A stretch of 64,000 nucleotides of DNA from Luteimonas fraxinea. GTDB lineage: Bacteria; Pseudomonadota; Gammaproteobacteria; Xanthomonadales; Xanthomonadaceae. The notes under the pieces were generated by a model. The model was not told the DNA's origin. It did no database searches and saw only the letters and a list, made by a program, of their open reading frames with translations. The stretch covers positions 2,108,001 through 2,172,000 of the forward strand of contig NZ_CP089507.1 of the NCBI RefSeq assembly GCF_021233355.1, written 5' to 3'. Below, piece by piece: positions 26,078-36,020 of this stretch (positions are counted from its first letter, which is position 1; each line of letters begins with the position of its first letter). The position numbers and the translations under genes are program-made.

Positions 26078-27412
26078 CTACTTGTCCTTTAGCCTTATAT
26101 AGCCAGATAAACCAGGATCTAAGCCGATTATTCTTCGGCAGTCTCTTACCATTCGAGCGCGCCACAACAGACTTGCGATGACGGTCGCGCAAGCGGCGCC
26201 GCTCGGTCCGCCATACCAAATGAGCGGTGGTAGAAGGGCAAGAAGTAGAACCAATGATTGAAGAGATGCTCGCCGTACGCAGATCTCATGCCCCGTCATA
26301 TTAAGTAAGGTTCCCGCTGTTCCTGCGCTGGCTGTCAGTAGCGCGCCAGCGCAAAGAATCTGTAGCGGAATGGCAGCTTCAACGAAATCGCCGCCGAAAA
26401 TTAGGTTGATCGCGACCGGGGCAGCAAAAAAGAATGGTGCAGATAGTAGGGCCGTACACCCGACCATCCCAGCTGTGGTCCAAGAGAGCAGCCTTTGCAA
26501 TCGAATGCGATCTTCGCTCGTATGAAGTGAGGAAATTAGAGGTGCCGCCACGCTTACGAAGATTGCGGTCGGAGTGGTAACGACAAGAGCGATAGCAGTG
26601 GCAACCTTGTAAATTCCGATCGACTCAGCTGCAGCCAGCAATCCGAGCACGAGAACCGCAAGATGTCCCTGAAGGATGCGCATGGCTTCGGTCATGGCCA
26701 TGGGAATGCAACTCGAGCGCCATTCTTTGGCCCGAATTACCCGCTGGGCGGACTTCGCTTCCGATGGAAGGGCTCGCCGGAGCATAATGTTGCTTGCAAG
26801 GTATGCGAAAGCAGCGCCGACTACGCCGGTCAGCATGGCCAAGGCGGGTGTCAAAGTGAGCGCTAGGCTCGCTGCGAAGAAGAGGATCAGTGACTGTGTT
26901 CCAGGTCGCAGTACTGTGTCGGGAATCTGCCCTTTGACAATGTGTTTAAGTCCTCGAAGCGCTGCTCCACGAGTCTTGGTGAGCGCTACACAGGGGATCA
27001 TCAGTAAGCCCACTAACAGCGCTTCCGAGAGTGGCTGATCGATGTATCTACCACCGGCAACCAACACGATTATAACTAGAACTGCAACTAGAACCGAGCT
27101 AATCAGCGAAGCGTCGCGAGACCAGTTGATTATCCCCCGGATATCTCCCCAGCGGCTCCTTGCCGCACTCGCGGCAGTTTCGCGAACGACGAGCTGAGGC
27201 AGGCCAAATTCTGTTGGCACCATCAGAATCGCGACGATGGACATCGCGAGCCCGTAAATCCCGTAGCCTTGGGGTCCCATGCCTCTGGCAAGTTGGATGC
27301 CCACGAGCAGGGCGAATCCCATTCCGACAACGCGTAAGCCCGCGCTGCCAGTGAGTCCGCGTAAAATGACGGCGCGGAGCCCGCTGCCTCTAAAGTAGTG
27401 GTTTAAGGTCAC
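26078..27412 (-). CDS. Wzx-type oligosaccharide flippase
   Basis: A 444-residue polytopic protein of the MATE/MVF superfamily with 12 or more hydrophobic helices. The start reads RGLTGSAGLRVVGMGFALLVGIQLARGMGPQGYGIYGLAMSIVAIL, the common RfbX/PST pattern with G-x-x-x-G-x-Y/F-x-x-Y. It also contains EFGLPQLVVRE and LLAAAESIGIYKVATAIA. It would move undecaprenyl-linked repeat units across the inner membrane. The start is GTG. Only 1-2 bp separate it from both neighbours. Composition is AT-rich relative to the window, like the adjacent pyruvyl transferase gene. Confidence 0.9.
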   Translation of the reverse strand: MTLNHYFRGSGLRAVILRGLTGSAGLRVVGMGFALLVGIQLARGMGPQGYGIYGLAMSIVAILMVPTEFGLPQLVVRETAASAARSRWGDIRGIINWSRDASLISSVLVAVLVIIVLVAGGRYIDQPLSEALLVGLLMIPCVALTKTRGAALRGLKHIVKGQIPDTVLRPGTQSLILFFAASLALTLTPALAMLTGVVGAAFAYLASNIMLRRALPSEAKSAQRVIRAKEWRSSCIPMAMTEAMRILQGHLAVLVLGLLAAAESIGIYKVATAIALVVTTPTAIFVSVAAPLISSLHTSEDRIRLQRLLSWTTAGMVGCTALLSAPFFFAAPVAINLIFGGDFVEAAIPLQILCAGALLTASAGTAGTLLNMTGHEICVRRASLQSLVLLLALLPPLIWYGGPSGAACATVIASLLWRARMVRDCRRIIGLDPGLSGYIRLKDK

Positions 27413-27414
27413 CT

Positions 27415-28422
27415 TTAGGTGCCGTAGTAGTGCCGATACCAGTCGACAAAGTTAGTCACCCCAACGTCTACCGCAACGCGCGGCCGGTATCCGACATTTT
27501 TGATCAACTCCGATACGTCAGCCTCGGTGTCGGGCACGTCACCTGCCTGCAGTGGAAACATTTCCATTTTTGCCTTGCGGCCCAATGACTGCTCGAGTAA
27601 CTCAATGTAACGCAGCAGTTCCACCGGTTGTTCGTTACCAATGTTGTATATCCGGTACGGCGCATTACTGCTCGCCGGGTCAGGCCTTCGGCCGTCCCAT
27701 TCAGAGTTGCCGGTCGGTGACTGATCCAGCGTGCGGATCACTCCTTCCACAATATCGTCCACATAGGTAAAGCTCCGCTTGTGGCGGCCGTGATTGAAAA
27801 CCTTGATTGGCTCTCCGGCCAAGATCGCTTTTGTGAAGAGGAATAAGGCCATGTCGGGACGTCCCCAGGGCCCGTAAACCGTAAAAAATCGCAGACCGGT
27901 ACTTGGAACGCCGTACAGATGCGAATAGCTATGCGCCATCTGCTCGTTTGCCTTCTTGCTCGCTGCGTACAGGGTCAGCGGGTGTTCGGTCGATTGATGC
28001 TCGGAGAAAGGCATCTTCGTATTGGCGCCGTAAACCGAGCTGGTCGATGCGAACACAAGATGCTCGACGCCATGGTGGCGGCAACCTTCTAAAATGTGCA
28101 GAAATCCGGTGACGTTGCTGCTTACGTAAACGTGTGGGTTCGTGGCGGCATACCGCACACCCGCCTGTGCGGCCAGATTGATCACGCGTTGCGGCTTATG
28201 CGTTGCAAATGCCGCTTCAACGGCCTCTCGGTCTGCGAGGTCTGCGGCGATATGGGTGTACCGCGGATTGTCCGCAAAGCGCGCCAGTCGCGCCTGCTTC
28301 AGCGTGACATCGTAGTAGTCCGACATGTTGTCGAAGCCAATGACTTCGTCTCCACGGTCTAGTAAACGCATGGCCACATGCGAACCGATGAACCCCGCGG
28401 TTCCGGTTACAAGAATCTTCAT
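27415..28422 (-). CDS. UDP-glucuronate 4-epimerase-like SDR
   Basis: A 335-residue extended short-chain dehydrogenase. NAD-binding [11 protein letters not shown], the catalytic STSSVYG Ser, and Tyr-Lys in [12 protein letters not shown] are intact. The nearby sequence [17 protein letters not shown], the Arg in [19 protein letters not shown] and [20 protein letters not shown] match UDP-GlcA 4-epimerases rather than GalE. It would give UDP-GalA from the UDP-GlcA made by the neighbouring Ugd. It shares one base with the ugd stop region. Confidence 0.9.
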   Translation of the reverse strand: MKILVTGTAGFIGSHVAMRLLDRGDEVIGFDNMSDYYDVTLKQARLARFADNPRYTHIAADLADREAVEAAFATHKPQRVINLAAQAGVRYAATNPHVYVSSNVTGFLHILEGCRHHGVEHLVFASTSSVYGANTKMPFSEHQSTEHPLTLYAASKKANEQMAHSYSHLYGVPSTGLRFFTVYGPWGRPDMALFLFTKAILAGEPIKVFNHGRHKRSFTYVDDIVEGVIRTLDQSPTGNSEWDGRRPDPASSNAPYRIYNIGNEQPVELLRYIELLEQSLGRKAKMEMFPLQAGDVPDTEADVSELIKNVGYRPRVAVDVGVTNFVDWYRHYYGT

Positions 28423-29780
28423 TACGCGTGTCCCATGTTCTTTGTGCTGGAAAGCGAACGTCCACGCCCGATTCCAAAATAGGCGATGCCGGCTGCTTCC
28501 ATTTCAGCAGGTTCACAGAGGTTGCGGCCGTCGAAAACCACCGCGTCGGCCAATGCTGATTTCAGCGTTGAGAGGTCAGGACTCCGAAACTGCTTCCACT
28601 CGGTGACGACCACTAGCGCATCGGCGCCTTGTAGAGCGTCTGCGGCCGTTTCGCAGAGTGTCAGGTCGTCGCGAGTGCCGAAGATATGCGCAGCCTCGGT
28701 ACGCGCTTCGGGATCAAAAGCGCGCACCGTGGCACCGGCCGCCCACAGTTGGCGAAGAAGCGTGCGACTGGAGGCCGCGCGCATGTCGTCGGTGTTGGGC
28801 TTGAAGGCCAAGCCCCAGATGGCAAACGTTTTGCCGGTCACGCTGCCGCTGTAATGGCGTTGGATGAGCTCAAACAGATGCTCCTTCTGGGATTCGTTGA
28901 CTGCTTCTACCGCGTCGAGCAGGCGAGCGTCGTAGTGATGCTGGCGGGCGGTGCGGGCAAGCGCCTGCACATCCTTCGGAAAGCACGAACCTCCGTAGCC
29001 GGCGCCAGGGTAAATGAAGTGCCAGCCGATACGTGGGTCCGAACCGATGCCTTGACGCACATGTTCGATGTCTGCGCCCACTCGCTCTGCGATGTTCGCC
29101 ATTTCGTTCATGAAGCTGATCTTGGTTGCCAACATCGCGTTGGCCGCGTACTTGGTCAGCTCTGCGGATCGCACATCCATTACCACGATGCGCTCATGGT
29201 TGCGGTTGAATGGCGCGTAAAGCCGTCGCATTCGGTCTATTGCCTCGGCGCTGTCAGAGCCGATCACGATGCGATCAGGTCGCATGCAATCGTTGATCGC
29301 ATCGCCTTCCTTGAGAAATTCCGGATTGGATGCGACTGAGAATTGGAGCTCAACCTGACGTGCCGTCAGTTCCGATTCGATGGCGACGCGTACCTGGTCC
29401 GCAGTACCAACCGGCACGGTGGACTTGTTGACCACCACCACCGGTCGGTCGATATGTCGACCGATTGTGCGCGCGACCGTCAGCACATACTGAAGATCGG
29501 CACTGCCGTCTTCATCCGGGGGCGTGCCTACCGCGATGAAGAGGGTCTCGCCATGGGCGATTGCTTCAGCAGCATCGGTGGTGAAACGAAGACGCCCCGC
29601 CTCACGGTTGGCCTTGACCATAGGCTGAAGGCCTGGCTCGTAGATCGGGATCATGCCGCGATTCAGGCCTTGAACCTTGACCTCGTCGATATCAACGCAA
29701 ATAACTTCATGTCCGACTTCTGCCAAGCAGCTGCCGGTGACAAGGCCGACATAGCCGGTACCAAAAATGGTGACTTTCAT
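28422..29780 (-). CDS. ugd: UDP-glucose 6-dehydrogenase
   Basis: A 452-residue NAD-dependent enzyme that oxidises UDP-glucose to UDP-glucuronate in two steps. Visible features are the Rossmann start [58 protein letters not shown], the active-site [13 protein letters not shown] with catalytic Cys, and the C-terminal domain [13 protein letters not shown]. Length fits the family. It supplies the uronic acid for the acidic polysaccharide. Confidence 0.96.
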   Translation of the reverse strand: MKVTIFGTGYVGLVTGSCLAEVGHEVICVDIDEVKVQGLNRGMIPIYEPGLQPMVKANREAGRLRFTTDAAEAIAHGETLFIAVGTPPDEDGSADLQYVLTVARTIGRHIDRPVVVVNKSTVPVGTADQVRVAIESELTARQVELQFSVASNPEFLKEGDAINDCMRPDRIVIGSDSAEAIDRMRRLYAPFNRNHERIVVMDVRSAELTKYAANAMLATKISFMNEMANIAERVGADIEHVRQGIGSDPRIGWHFIYPGAGYGGSCFPKDVQALARTARQHHYDARLLDAVEAVNESQKEHLFELIQRHYSGSVTGKTFAIWGLAFKPNTDDMRAASSRTLLRQLWAAGATVRAFDPEARTEAAHIFGTRDDLTLCETAADALQGADALVVVTEWKQFRSPDLSTLKSALADAVVFDGRNLCEPAEMEAAGIAYFGIGRGRSLSSTKNMGHA

Positions 29781-29814
29781 TGAGTACTGTCGCCAGGAAA
29801 GAGAGAAACGCTGA

Positions 29815-31098
<1,284 letters not shown>

Positions 31099-31150
31099 GT
31101 ATTTTCCAGGGGAGGAAGCGCGATGAATGCGCGTGAAGCGAAGATGAAGA

Positions 31151-32530
31151 TTATGGCGCCTTGATTGGCAATGTGTGACTCCGGCGGGCGGCTGGCGTCG
31201 TACCCGCCGCGTGTGCAGCCTTCGCCACGATCGCTGCAAGTGCGGCCATCACCGCGAGCAGCGCGGGCGTGCGCAGCGGGTAATCCACGAAGGAGTGGCC
31301 CAGCACTGCAAGCAGGGCGACGAACGCTGGCAGCGCGGCGCTGCGCCTGTGCGCCGGCAGCCTCCAGATCGCGCGGGCGCTCCACGCCAGTGCGCAGGCA
31401 CCGAGGGCCATGACCAGCAATGCCGGCAGGCCTGCTTCCAGCAGCCACTGCACATATTCGTTGTGTGCATGATTGACGTAGCTGCCCATCAGCATGGCGG
31501 GCGGGGCTTCCTGCTCGAACACACCGACATAGCTACCCATGCCGCTGCCTGCTGGCGCGTGCCCCATCGCAATGTCCACAGTGGCTGCGCGCAGGGGCGA
31601 GCGGAGTTCGTCCACCGCGTCCACCTGCATCCAGCGAAGCGCGGCGAACAGGCCGAGGCTCACGGCCACAGTGCTTGCGAGCAGCAGCAGGCGTCGACGG
31701 TTTGCACCTCTTGAACCAGCGCCATGGAGGCCGACGACCAGCGCGCATGCCAGCACGCAGAGGATGACGCCCGCGCGCGAACCGGTCAGCGGCAGCGCTG
31801 TCATCGCCATCAGCAGCACGAACACCGAAATCGCGATCGTGACGCCGCGGCGTCGCGCGCCGGGTCCGGCAGTTGTTTTCAGTGCCGATACGAGCGGCGC
31901 GCTGACCAGCGTGGCCGCGATCACCAGCAAGGTCGCCTGGTGGTTGGGATTGGCGAAGAAGCCGCTCATTGCCGGCTGCCATTGCGGGTAGGGATTGAGC
32001 GCACTTTCCTGCGGCGCGCCCAGCTGCAGGATGCCGAGCAACAGGCTGGCCATCGCCAGCGCGACGATGCCCCAGAGCAACGCGCGTTGCGCGCCGGACG
32101 GCAAGAAGAAGACCAGGCCGAAGATGGCAACGGCAGGCAGCAGGGCGAAGAAGCTGGCCCGTGTCGCGTCGGGCGCCAATGTCCAGCGCGCAGGCAGTGC
32201 CACGCCCACCTGCGCGAGATCCTGTTGCAGCAGTGCGCGGCCATCGCTCATCACGAACCCAGCCGGCATGGGCAACAGCTGCAGCAGCGGAATGGCGAGC
32301 AGGGCCAGGATCAGCGCCGTCCAAAGTGGCGGCCAGCGACCACCCTGCATGGCAAGGCGTTGCCCGATCACCCAGGCGATGGCCGGCAGCGACGCAAGCT
32401 GCAGCAGCATCACGCCCGTTCCGGCTTGCTGGGAACTGCCGCCGGTCACGACAGCCATCACCAGCAGCAACCCCGCAAGAGCCAGGTTGATGCGTGACCT
32501 GCCGTCCAGGGCGAGGGTCTCATCCTGCAT
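31151..32530 (-). CDS. O-antigen ligase (Wzy_C) family membrane protein
   Basis: A 459-residue protein with about twelve hydrophobic segments. The large periplasmic loop and flanks hold NPNHQATLLVIAATLV, PLTGSRAGVILCVLACALV (SRAG motif), GMGSYVGVFEQ and NHAHNEYVQWLLEAGLPALLVMAL, the H-N-x-x-x-x-x-x-E-x-G pattern of WaaL/Wzy_C proteins. It could ligate chains to an acceptor or act as polymerase. ATG 32530 is preferred because an upstream start at 32587 lies inside the terminator hairpin of the preceding gene. Confidence 0.87.
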   Translation of the reverse strand: MQDETLALDGRSRINLALAGLLLVMAVVTGGSSQQAGTGVMLLQLASLPAIAWVIGQRLAMQGGRWPPLWTALILALLAIPLLQLLPMPAGFVMSDGRALLQQDLAQVGVALPARWTLAPDATRASFFALLPAVAIFGLVFFLPSGAQRALLWGIVALAMASLLLGILQLGAPQESALNPYPQWQPAMSGFFANPNHQATLLVIAATLVSAPLVSALKTTAGPGARRRGVTIAISVFVLLMAMTALPLTGSRAGVILCVLACALVVGLHGAGSRGANRRRLLLLASTVAVSLGLFAALRWMQVDAVDELRSPLRAATVDIAMGHAPAGSGMGSYVGVFEQEAPPAMLMGSYVNHAHNEYVQWLLEAGLPALLVMALGACALAWSARAIWRLPAHRRSAALPAFVALLAVLGHSFVDYPLRTPALLAVMAALAAIVAKAAHAAGTTPAARRSHTLPIKAP

Positions 32531-32554
32531 GTCGGGTCGGATTCCGGAGAGTGG

Positions 32555-32596
32555 ATTTCTGAAACAGAAACGGGACGGGTGATTCACCCGTCCCGT
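32555..32596 (-). terminator. Terminator after the FecR-like gene
   Basis: A 13-bp perfect stem (ACGGGACGGGTGA and TCACCCGTCCCGT, around 32570-32596) is followed on the minus strand by TTTCTGTTTC. It lies about 42 bp past the stop at 32638 and would isolate that gene from the rest of the cluster downstream. Confidence 0.75.
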
Positions 32597-32637
32597 CTGG
32601 AATGCACCCGCAAGCGGCTGCAGGTATCGCGTGTTGC

Positions 32638-33066
32638 TTAGCGGCTGATGGGCGCCGGCGGCGGACGCGCGTCCACATCATCCATGCTGGCCAGGCCGGC
32701 TGCAACGATGGCGCCGGTGCCTGCGACGATCAGGGCACCCTTGACGTCGACGCCGGTTGCGGTCGCACCACGTGCGGTTGCGGTCGGCACGCAGGTGGCC
32801 GGCACGCCGTAGACGCCCGCAGCGGTCAGCGGCTGCGTGCAGCCATTGCTGTAGACGAGGGTGGCGGTGGAATTCTCGGCGAGCATCACGCGCGAACCGG
32901 GCTCGAGCATCGTGCCCGACGCGGCGGTGACGAAATCGCCACCCTGGCTCGTCATGGCGCTACCGCTGGTGACACGGAGCGTGACGCCTTCTTCCTGCGC
33001 GAAAACAGCAGGCGAGAACGAAGCGAACGCAATCGCGGTTGCAAGCAAGGGTGAAGAAAGCTTCAT
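32638..33066 (-). CDS. Small secreted FecR-like protein
   Basis: A 142-residue protein with a signal peptide (MKLSSPLLATAIAFASFSPAVFA). Residues 25-90 (VTLRVTSGSAMTSQGGDFVTAASGTMLEPGSRVMLAENSTATLVYSNGC) follow the FecR-type beta pattern, with two Cys that could pair (SNGC, PATC). A hydrophobic Gly/Ala segment (VKGALIVAGTGAIVAAGLA) near the C-terminus may sit in a membrane. An AGGA site precedes ATG 33066. It has its own promoter candidate and terminator inside the exopolysaccharide locus. Function unknown; perhaps a periplasmic sensor or scaffold. Confidence 0.7.
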   Translation of the reverse strand: MKLSSPLLATAIAFASFSPAVFAQEEGVTLRVTSGSAMTSQGGDFVTAASGTMLEPGSRVMLAENSTATLVYSNGCTQPLTAAGVYGVPATCVPTATARGATATGVDVKGALIVAGTGAIVAAGLASMDDVDARPPPAPISR

Positions 33067-33137
33067 AACGACCATCCTGGGCTGGTGACACCGGGCTGGC
33101 GCGTAATGCGCTGCGCAAGTGGTGTGCGGGATAGTGA

Positions 33138-33166
33138 AGCTTAGACGCGCGATGATCACACTGCAA
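33138..33166 (-). promoter_or_regulatory. Candidate sigma70 promoter for the FecR-like gene
   Basis: On the minus strand TTGCAG (33166-33161) is followed after 17 bp by TAAGCT (33143-33138), giving a predicted start about 65 bp before ATG 33066. The 290-bp gap 33067-33356 is AT-richer than its surroundings and holds no other feature. Confidence 0.4.
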
Positions 33167-33356
33167 GCGAATTCACGGCTGCAATGCACTGAATTTCATG
33201 GATTTAGTTCACAGAAATGAAATCTTCCTCACATCACACATGGTCAGAAACCTGAAGCACAAGCACGGGTGCGCACTGCCTGCACGAATATGGATGAATG
33301 CGTGCCGGAAATGCATACCTTGCAAAAGATTGCGATTCGCGATTCGCGATTCGCGG

Positions 33357-34595
33357 TCACGGAGTCGCTGGCGTCGCCTGAGCGTCGTCCACTCCAGTCG
33401 AAGCCTGCAGCGTGACCGTGAGCGCGGCCAGCTGCAGTTCGCCGCGCAGGGTCTGCGCAACGCCACGCGGCGCGGGGTTGATCAGACGCAGCCATTGCCC
33501 CTCGCACCCGGTGTCGGGCACATCGAACTGCAGCGATGCCTTCACCCAGGTCGCGGAACGCCGCATACGCGCGCCGTTGCCGATACGCGTGCGCCCGTCG
33601 GCGCATGTGAGCGCCCAGTCCAGGCCCTGATCGGCCTGCAGATCCGGCGCACGCGTCATCAGATCCAGCCGGTACGTGCCGGGTGCCAGTAAAAGTGGAT
33701 GTTCCAGCCCCGCGCGCGCGACGGGCCGCCCCAGGAATGTCAGCCGTGCGGCATGCCCCGATCCGGGCCCGATGATCCGGTCGAACACCACTCCGGTCGT
33801 CGGGCGCACACGCCAATCGAAGCCGGCCGACGTGGGGAATGTGTCGAAGTCGCCGTTGTACAACGCAGGCACACGGGTGTTTGTCTGCGGCAGGCTGCCG
33901 ATCCAGCGGGCATACGCGCTGCCCCATCGGCCCTCGGCGAGCATGCCGTCGATCCAGCGCGCCGTCTCTGCGGGTGTCAGATCTCCGCGGGCATGCAATG
34001 CGCCATGCAGGTTGTCCGAGGCAGCCGGAGTTTTCTGCGCCACCACTGCGCGCAGAACCGCGGTGCGCCACTGTGGGCGATCGGCAAGGTGGTCCGCCAG
34101 CGCCTCGGCGAATGCCGGATCCTGTGCGAGCTGCGCTGTTGCCGCCAATACATCGCGGCGGCTGCCCGGTGCGATGGTCAGAAGCGCATCGATCTGCGTG
34201 ATCGCGTGCGCAATGTCGCCGTCCTGCAGTTCGTGTGCGGCCAGCCACGCACGGATCTGTGCATCGCGAGGGGCGCGACGCGATGCGGTTTCGTAGCGGG
34301 CCACGCGCTGCGCATCACTTCCTTCCGCCTCGAGTGCACGCGCCAGGATGCCGAACGCCCGGCCTTGTGAGGGCTCGCGCGACAGCACCTGCCGCGCGGT
34401 GTCCGCCGCCTGTTCGAGATCACCGTCCCGAAGCTGCCGCTGCGCAGCGTCCAGCTGCGCAGCGGCCGGTGTGCTCCGATGCAACGCAATCATGCCGCTG
34501 CCGGCCCAGGTCAGCAGCGCGACCACGCACAGCAGGATTAACCAACGCCAGACCGTCAAAGTGCCGGCTCCAGATGCAGGGCCGTTGCCAGCCAC
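33357..34595 (-). CDS. TPR membrane-anchored protein with C-terminal jelly-roll-like domain
   Basis: A 412-residue protein. One N-terminal transmembrane helix (about residues 17-37, WRWLILLCVVALLTWAGSGMIAL) is followed by TPR-like helices (AQRQLRDGDLEQAADTARQVLSREPSQGRAFGILARALEAEG). The C-terminal 170 residues (YNGDFDTFPTSAGFDWRV..., APGTYRLDLMTRAPDLQ, LTCADGRTRIGN, WVKASLQFDVP, GCEGQWLRLINP) read as a beta-sandwich like carbohydrate-binding modules. It overlaps the upstream J-domain gene by 40 bp. In this operon it may hold nascent polysaccharide or assembly proteins. No family name is certain. Confidence 0.75.
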   Translation of the reverse strand: MAGNGPASGAGTLTVWRWLILLCVVALLTWAGSGMIALHRSTPAAAQLDAAQRQLRDGDLEQAADTARQVLSREPSQGRAFGILARALEAEGSDAQRVARYETASRRAPRDAQIRAWLAAHELQDGDIAHAITQIDALLTIAPGSRRDVLAATAQLAQDPAFAEALADHLADRPQWRTAVLRAVVAQKTPAASDNLHGALHARGDLTPAETARWIDGMLAEGRWGSAYARWIGSLPQTNTRVPALYNGDFDTFPTSAGFDWRVRPTTGVVFDRIIGPGSGHAARLTFLGRPVARAGLEHPLLLAPGTYRLDLMTRAPDLQADQGLDWALTCADGRTRIGNGARMRRSATWVKASLQFDVPDTGCEGQWLRLINPAPRGVAQTLRGELQLAALTVTLQASTGVDDAQATPATP

Positions 34596-36004
34596 TGGTG
34601 TTCACGTCGCTGGAGTTCGACGTACAGACGGCCGTCTTCGTTGGCGCTGCGCCAGCCATCGATGCTGTAACCGCTGTCGAGCACTGCGCGCTCCGAATCA
34701 ATGCGCCACTGCGGGCCATGCAATGCCATGCGGCGACGGCCGCCCCCTTGGAGCCGCGCATGCAGCGCCTGACGGAGCACGGTCGCTTCGACCTGGGTAT
34801 CGACGTTGCTCCACACCGGCGGCAGCGGCATGTCGCTGGCCGCCAGGTAACGCGTGATCTGGGCGATCGCGGCTTCCGCTTCCTGCAGCAGCGCCAGCAG
34901 CGCTTCGTCCTGGCTTGACGTCTGCGCCGCAGGGTCAGGACGCAAATGGTGAACCCGCATCCCCTCGTAAGGTTCCGGCGTCGCCGCAGGCTGCGCGGTT
35001 GCAGGGGGCATCGGAGGATACGAAGCCTGGAGCGCACGTTCCCTATTCCGGGGCGTCGTTGGGACGGGGCGCTCGAACACCGGCGTCGTGCCTCGCGTGT
35101 CGAGTGCTGCGAGCGGGGTCTCTTCGACGTTCTGGAAGACAGGCAACTGCACAGGGGCCAGTGATTCTTCGGCCGCGGCAGCCAGCTGCGGCTCCGGGAG
35201 TTCAAGCGCGACGGGCTGCGGGGACGCACGCCTCGCGACGAGGGCCTGACAGAAATTGTTGCCCGGCACCGGCACGCAGTCGGCTGGGTTCCCGGACGTG
35301 CTGGGTTCTGCAGCCTGGTCATCTGCGACCGTCACCCGAGCAACCGCGGGCGCGAAATCCTCATCAAACGCGGGGTCGGGTTTCCATTCGCGCTGCAGCA
35401 CCAGTCCGCCCAGCAGCACGCATGCGAGCGTAATCATCCACACCGGGGCCGGCACCGAGACGCCGGTCCGCGGGGGACGGGTCAACTGGTGGACTTCCTG
35501 GATGGGAATAGCCGCAAGCGGCGAGCGCCAGCCGCCGTCGACCGCCTCTCCGGCTTCGTGATGCGGCCCCGCGGAATGCCCGTCGTAAGCGCGACGCGCG
35601 GCGTCGTTTCGCAGGTGCCGCCAGGCCCAGTTGACCCGGAATGACAGCGTAGAATCCCACTGTCCGTCGCCGTCACGATCAGGATGCAGCCAGCGGAGCA
35701 GCAGCCGGTGATGGTCACGAACCAGTGTCTTGCTTGCGCCCGGTGTCACACCCAGCACGCGGTAGGCGTCGGCGTCGGCGATCAACAGGACCTGTTGCAC
35801 GAAGAATCGCGCGGCTTCCTGCAGTTCGGCTGCCGCGGACCCTGTGCGGGCAGACGCGGCCCGCAGCGCGGCGGGGGATCCCGATGCAATCGACAGAAGC
35901 TCGGTCATGCCGTCCGGCAGCGGACGCACCCACGCAGCCTCGCGACGCGCCGGTGCCCGCAGGATGCCCAGCGCCAGATCCAGTGCGTCGCCCCCTGTCG
36001 TCAT
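34556..36004 (-). CDS. Membrane J-domain protein of the exopolysaccharide locus
   Basis: A 482-residue protein. A cytoplasmic N-terminal region contains a J domain (about residues 78-142: DADAYRVLGVTPGASKTLVRDHHRLLLRWLHPDRD, FRVNWAWRHLRNDAARRAYD) with the HPD motif intact at 107-109, so it should stimulate DnaK. One transmembrane helix follows (about 186-204), then a long Pro-rich periplasmic stretch and a C-terminal domain (about 400-482) ending in HLEPAL. It lies between the tyrosine autokinase and the TPR protein genes, overlapping the latter by 40 bp. A role recruiting chaperones to the polysaccharide machine is inference. Confidence 0.82.
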   Translation of the reverse strand: MTTGGDALDLALGILRAPARREAAWVRPLPDGMTELLSIASGSPAALRAASARTGSAAAELQEAARFFVQQVLLIADADAYRVLGVTPGASKTLVRDHHRLLLRWLHPDRDGDGQWDSTLSFRVNWAWRHLRNDAARRAYDGHSAGPHHEAGEAVDGGWRSPLAAIPIQEVHQLTRPPRTGVSVPAPVWMITLACVLLGGLVLQREWKPDPAFDEDFAPAVARVTVADDQAAEPSTSGNPADCVPVPGNNFCQALVARRASPQPVALELPEPQLAAAAEESLAPVQLPVFQNVEETPLAALDTRGTTPVFERPVPTTPRNRERALQASYPPMPPATAQPAATPEPYEGMRVHHLRPDPAAQTSSQDEALLALLQEAEAAIAQITRYLAASDMPLPPVWSNVDTQVEATVLRQALHARLQGGGRRRMALHGPQWRIDSERAVLDSGYSIDGWRSANEDGRLYVELQRREHQWLATALHLEPAL

Positions 36005-36020
36005 CCTGACCGCGCTCCTG

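Noticed and set aside
32531..32587. Upstream start for the O-antigen ligase-type protein at 32587
   Set aside because: That start lies inside the terminator hairpin of the preceding gene; ATG 32530 is the better choice.
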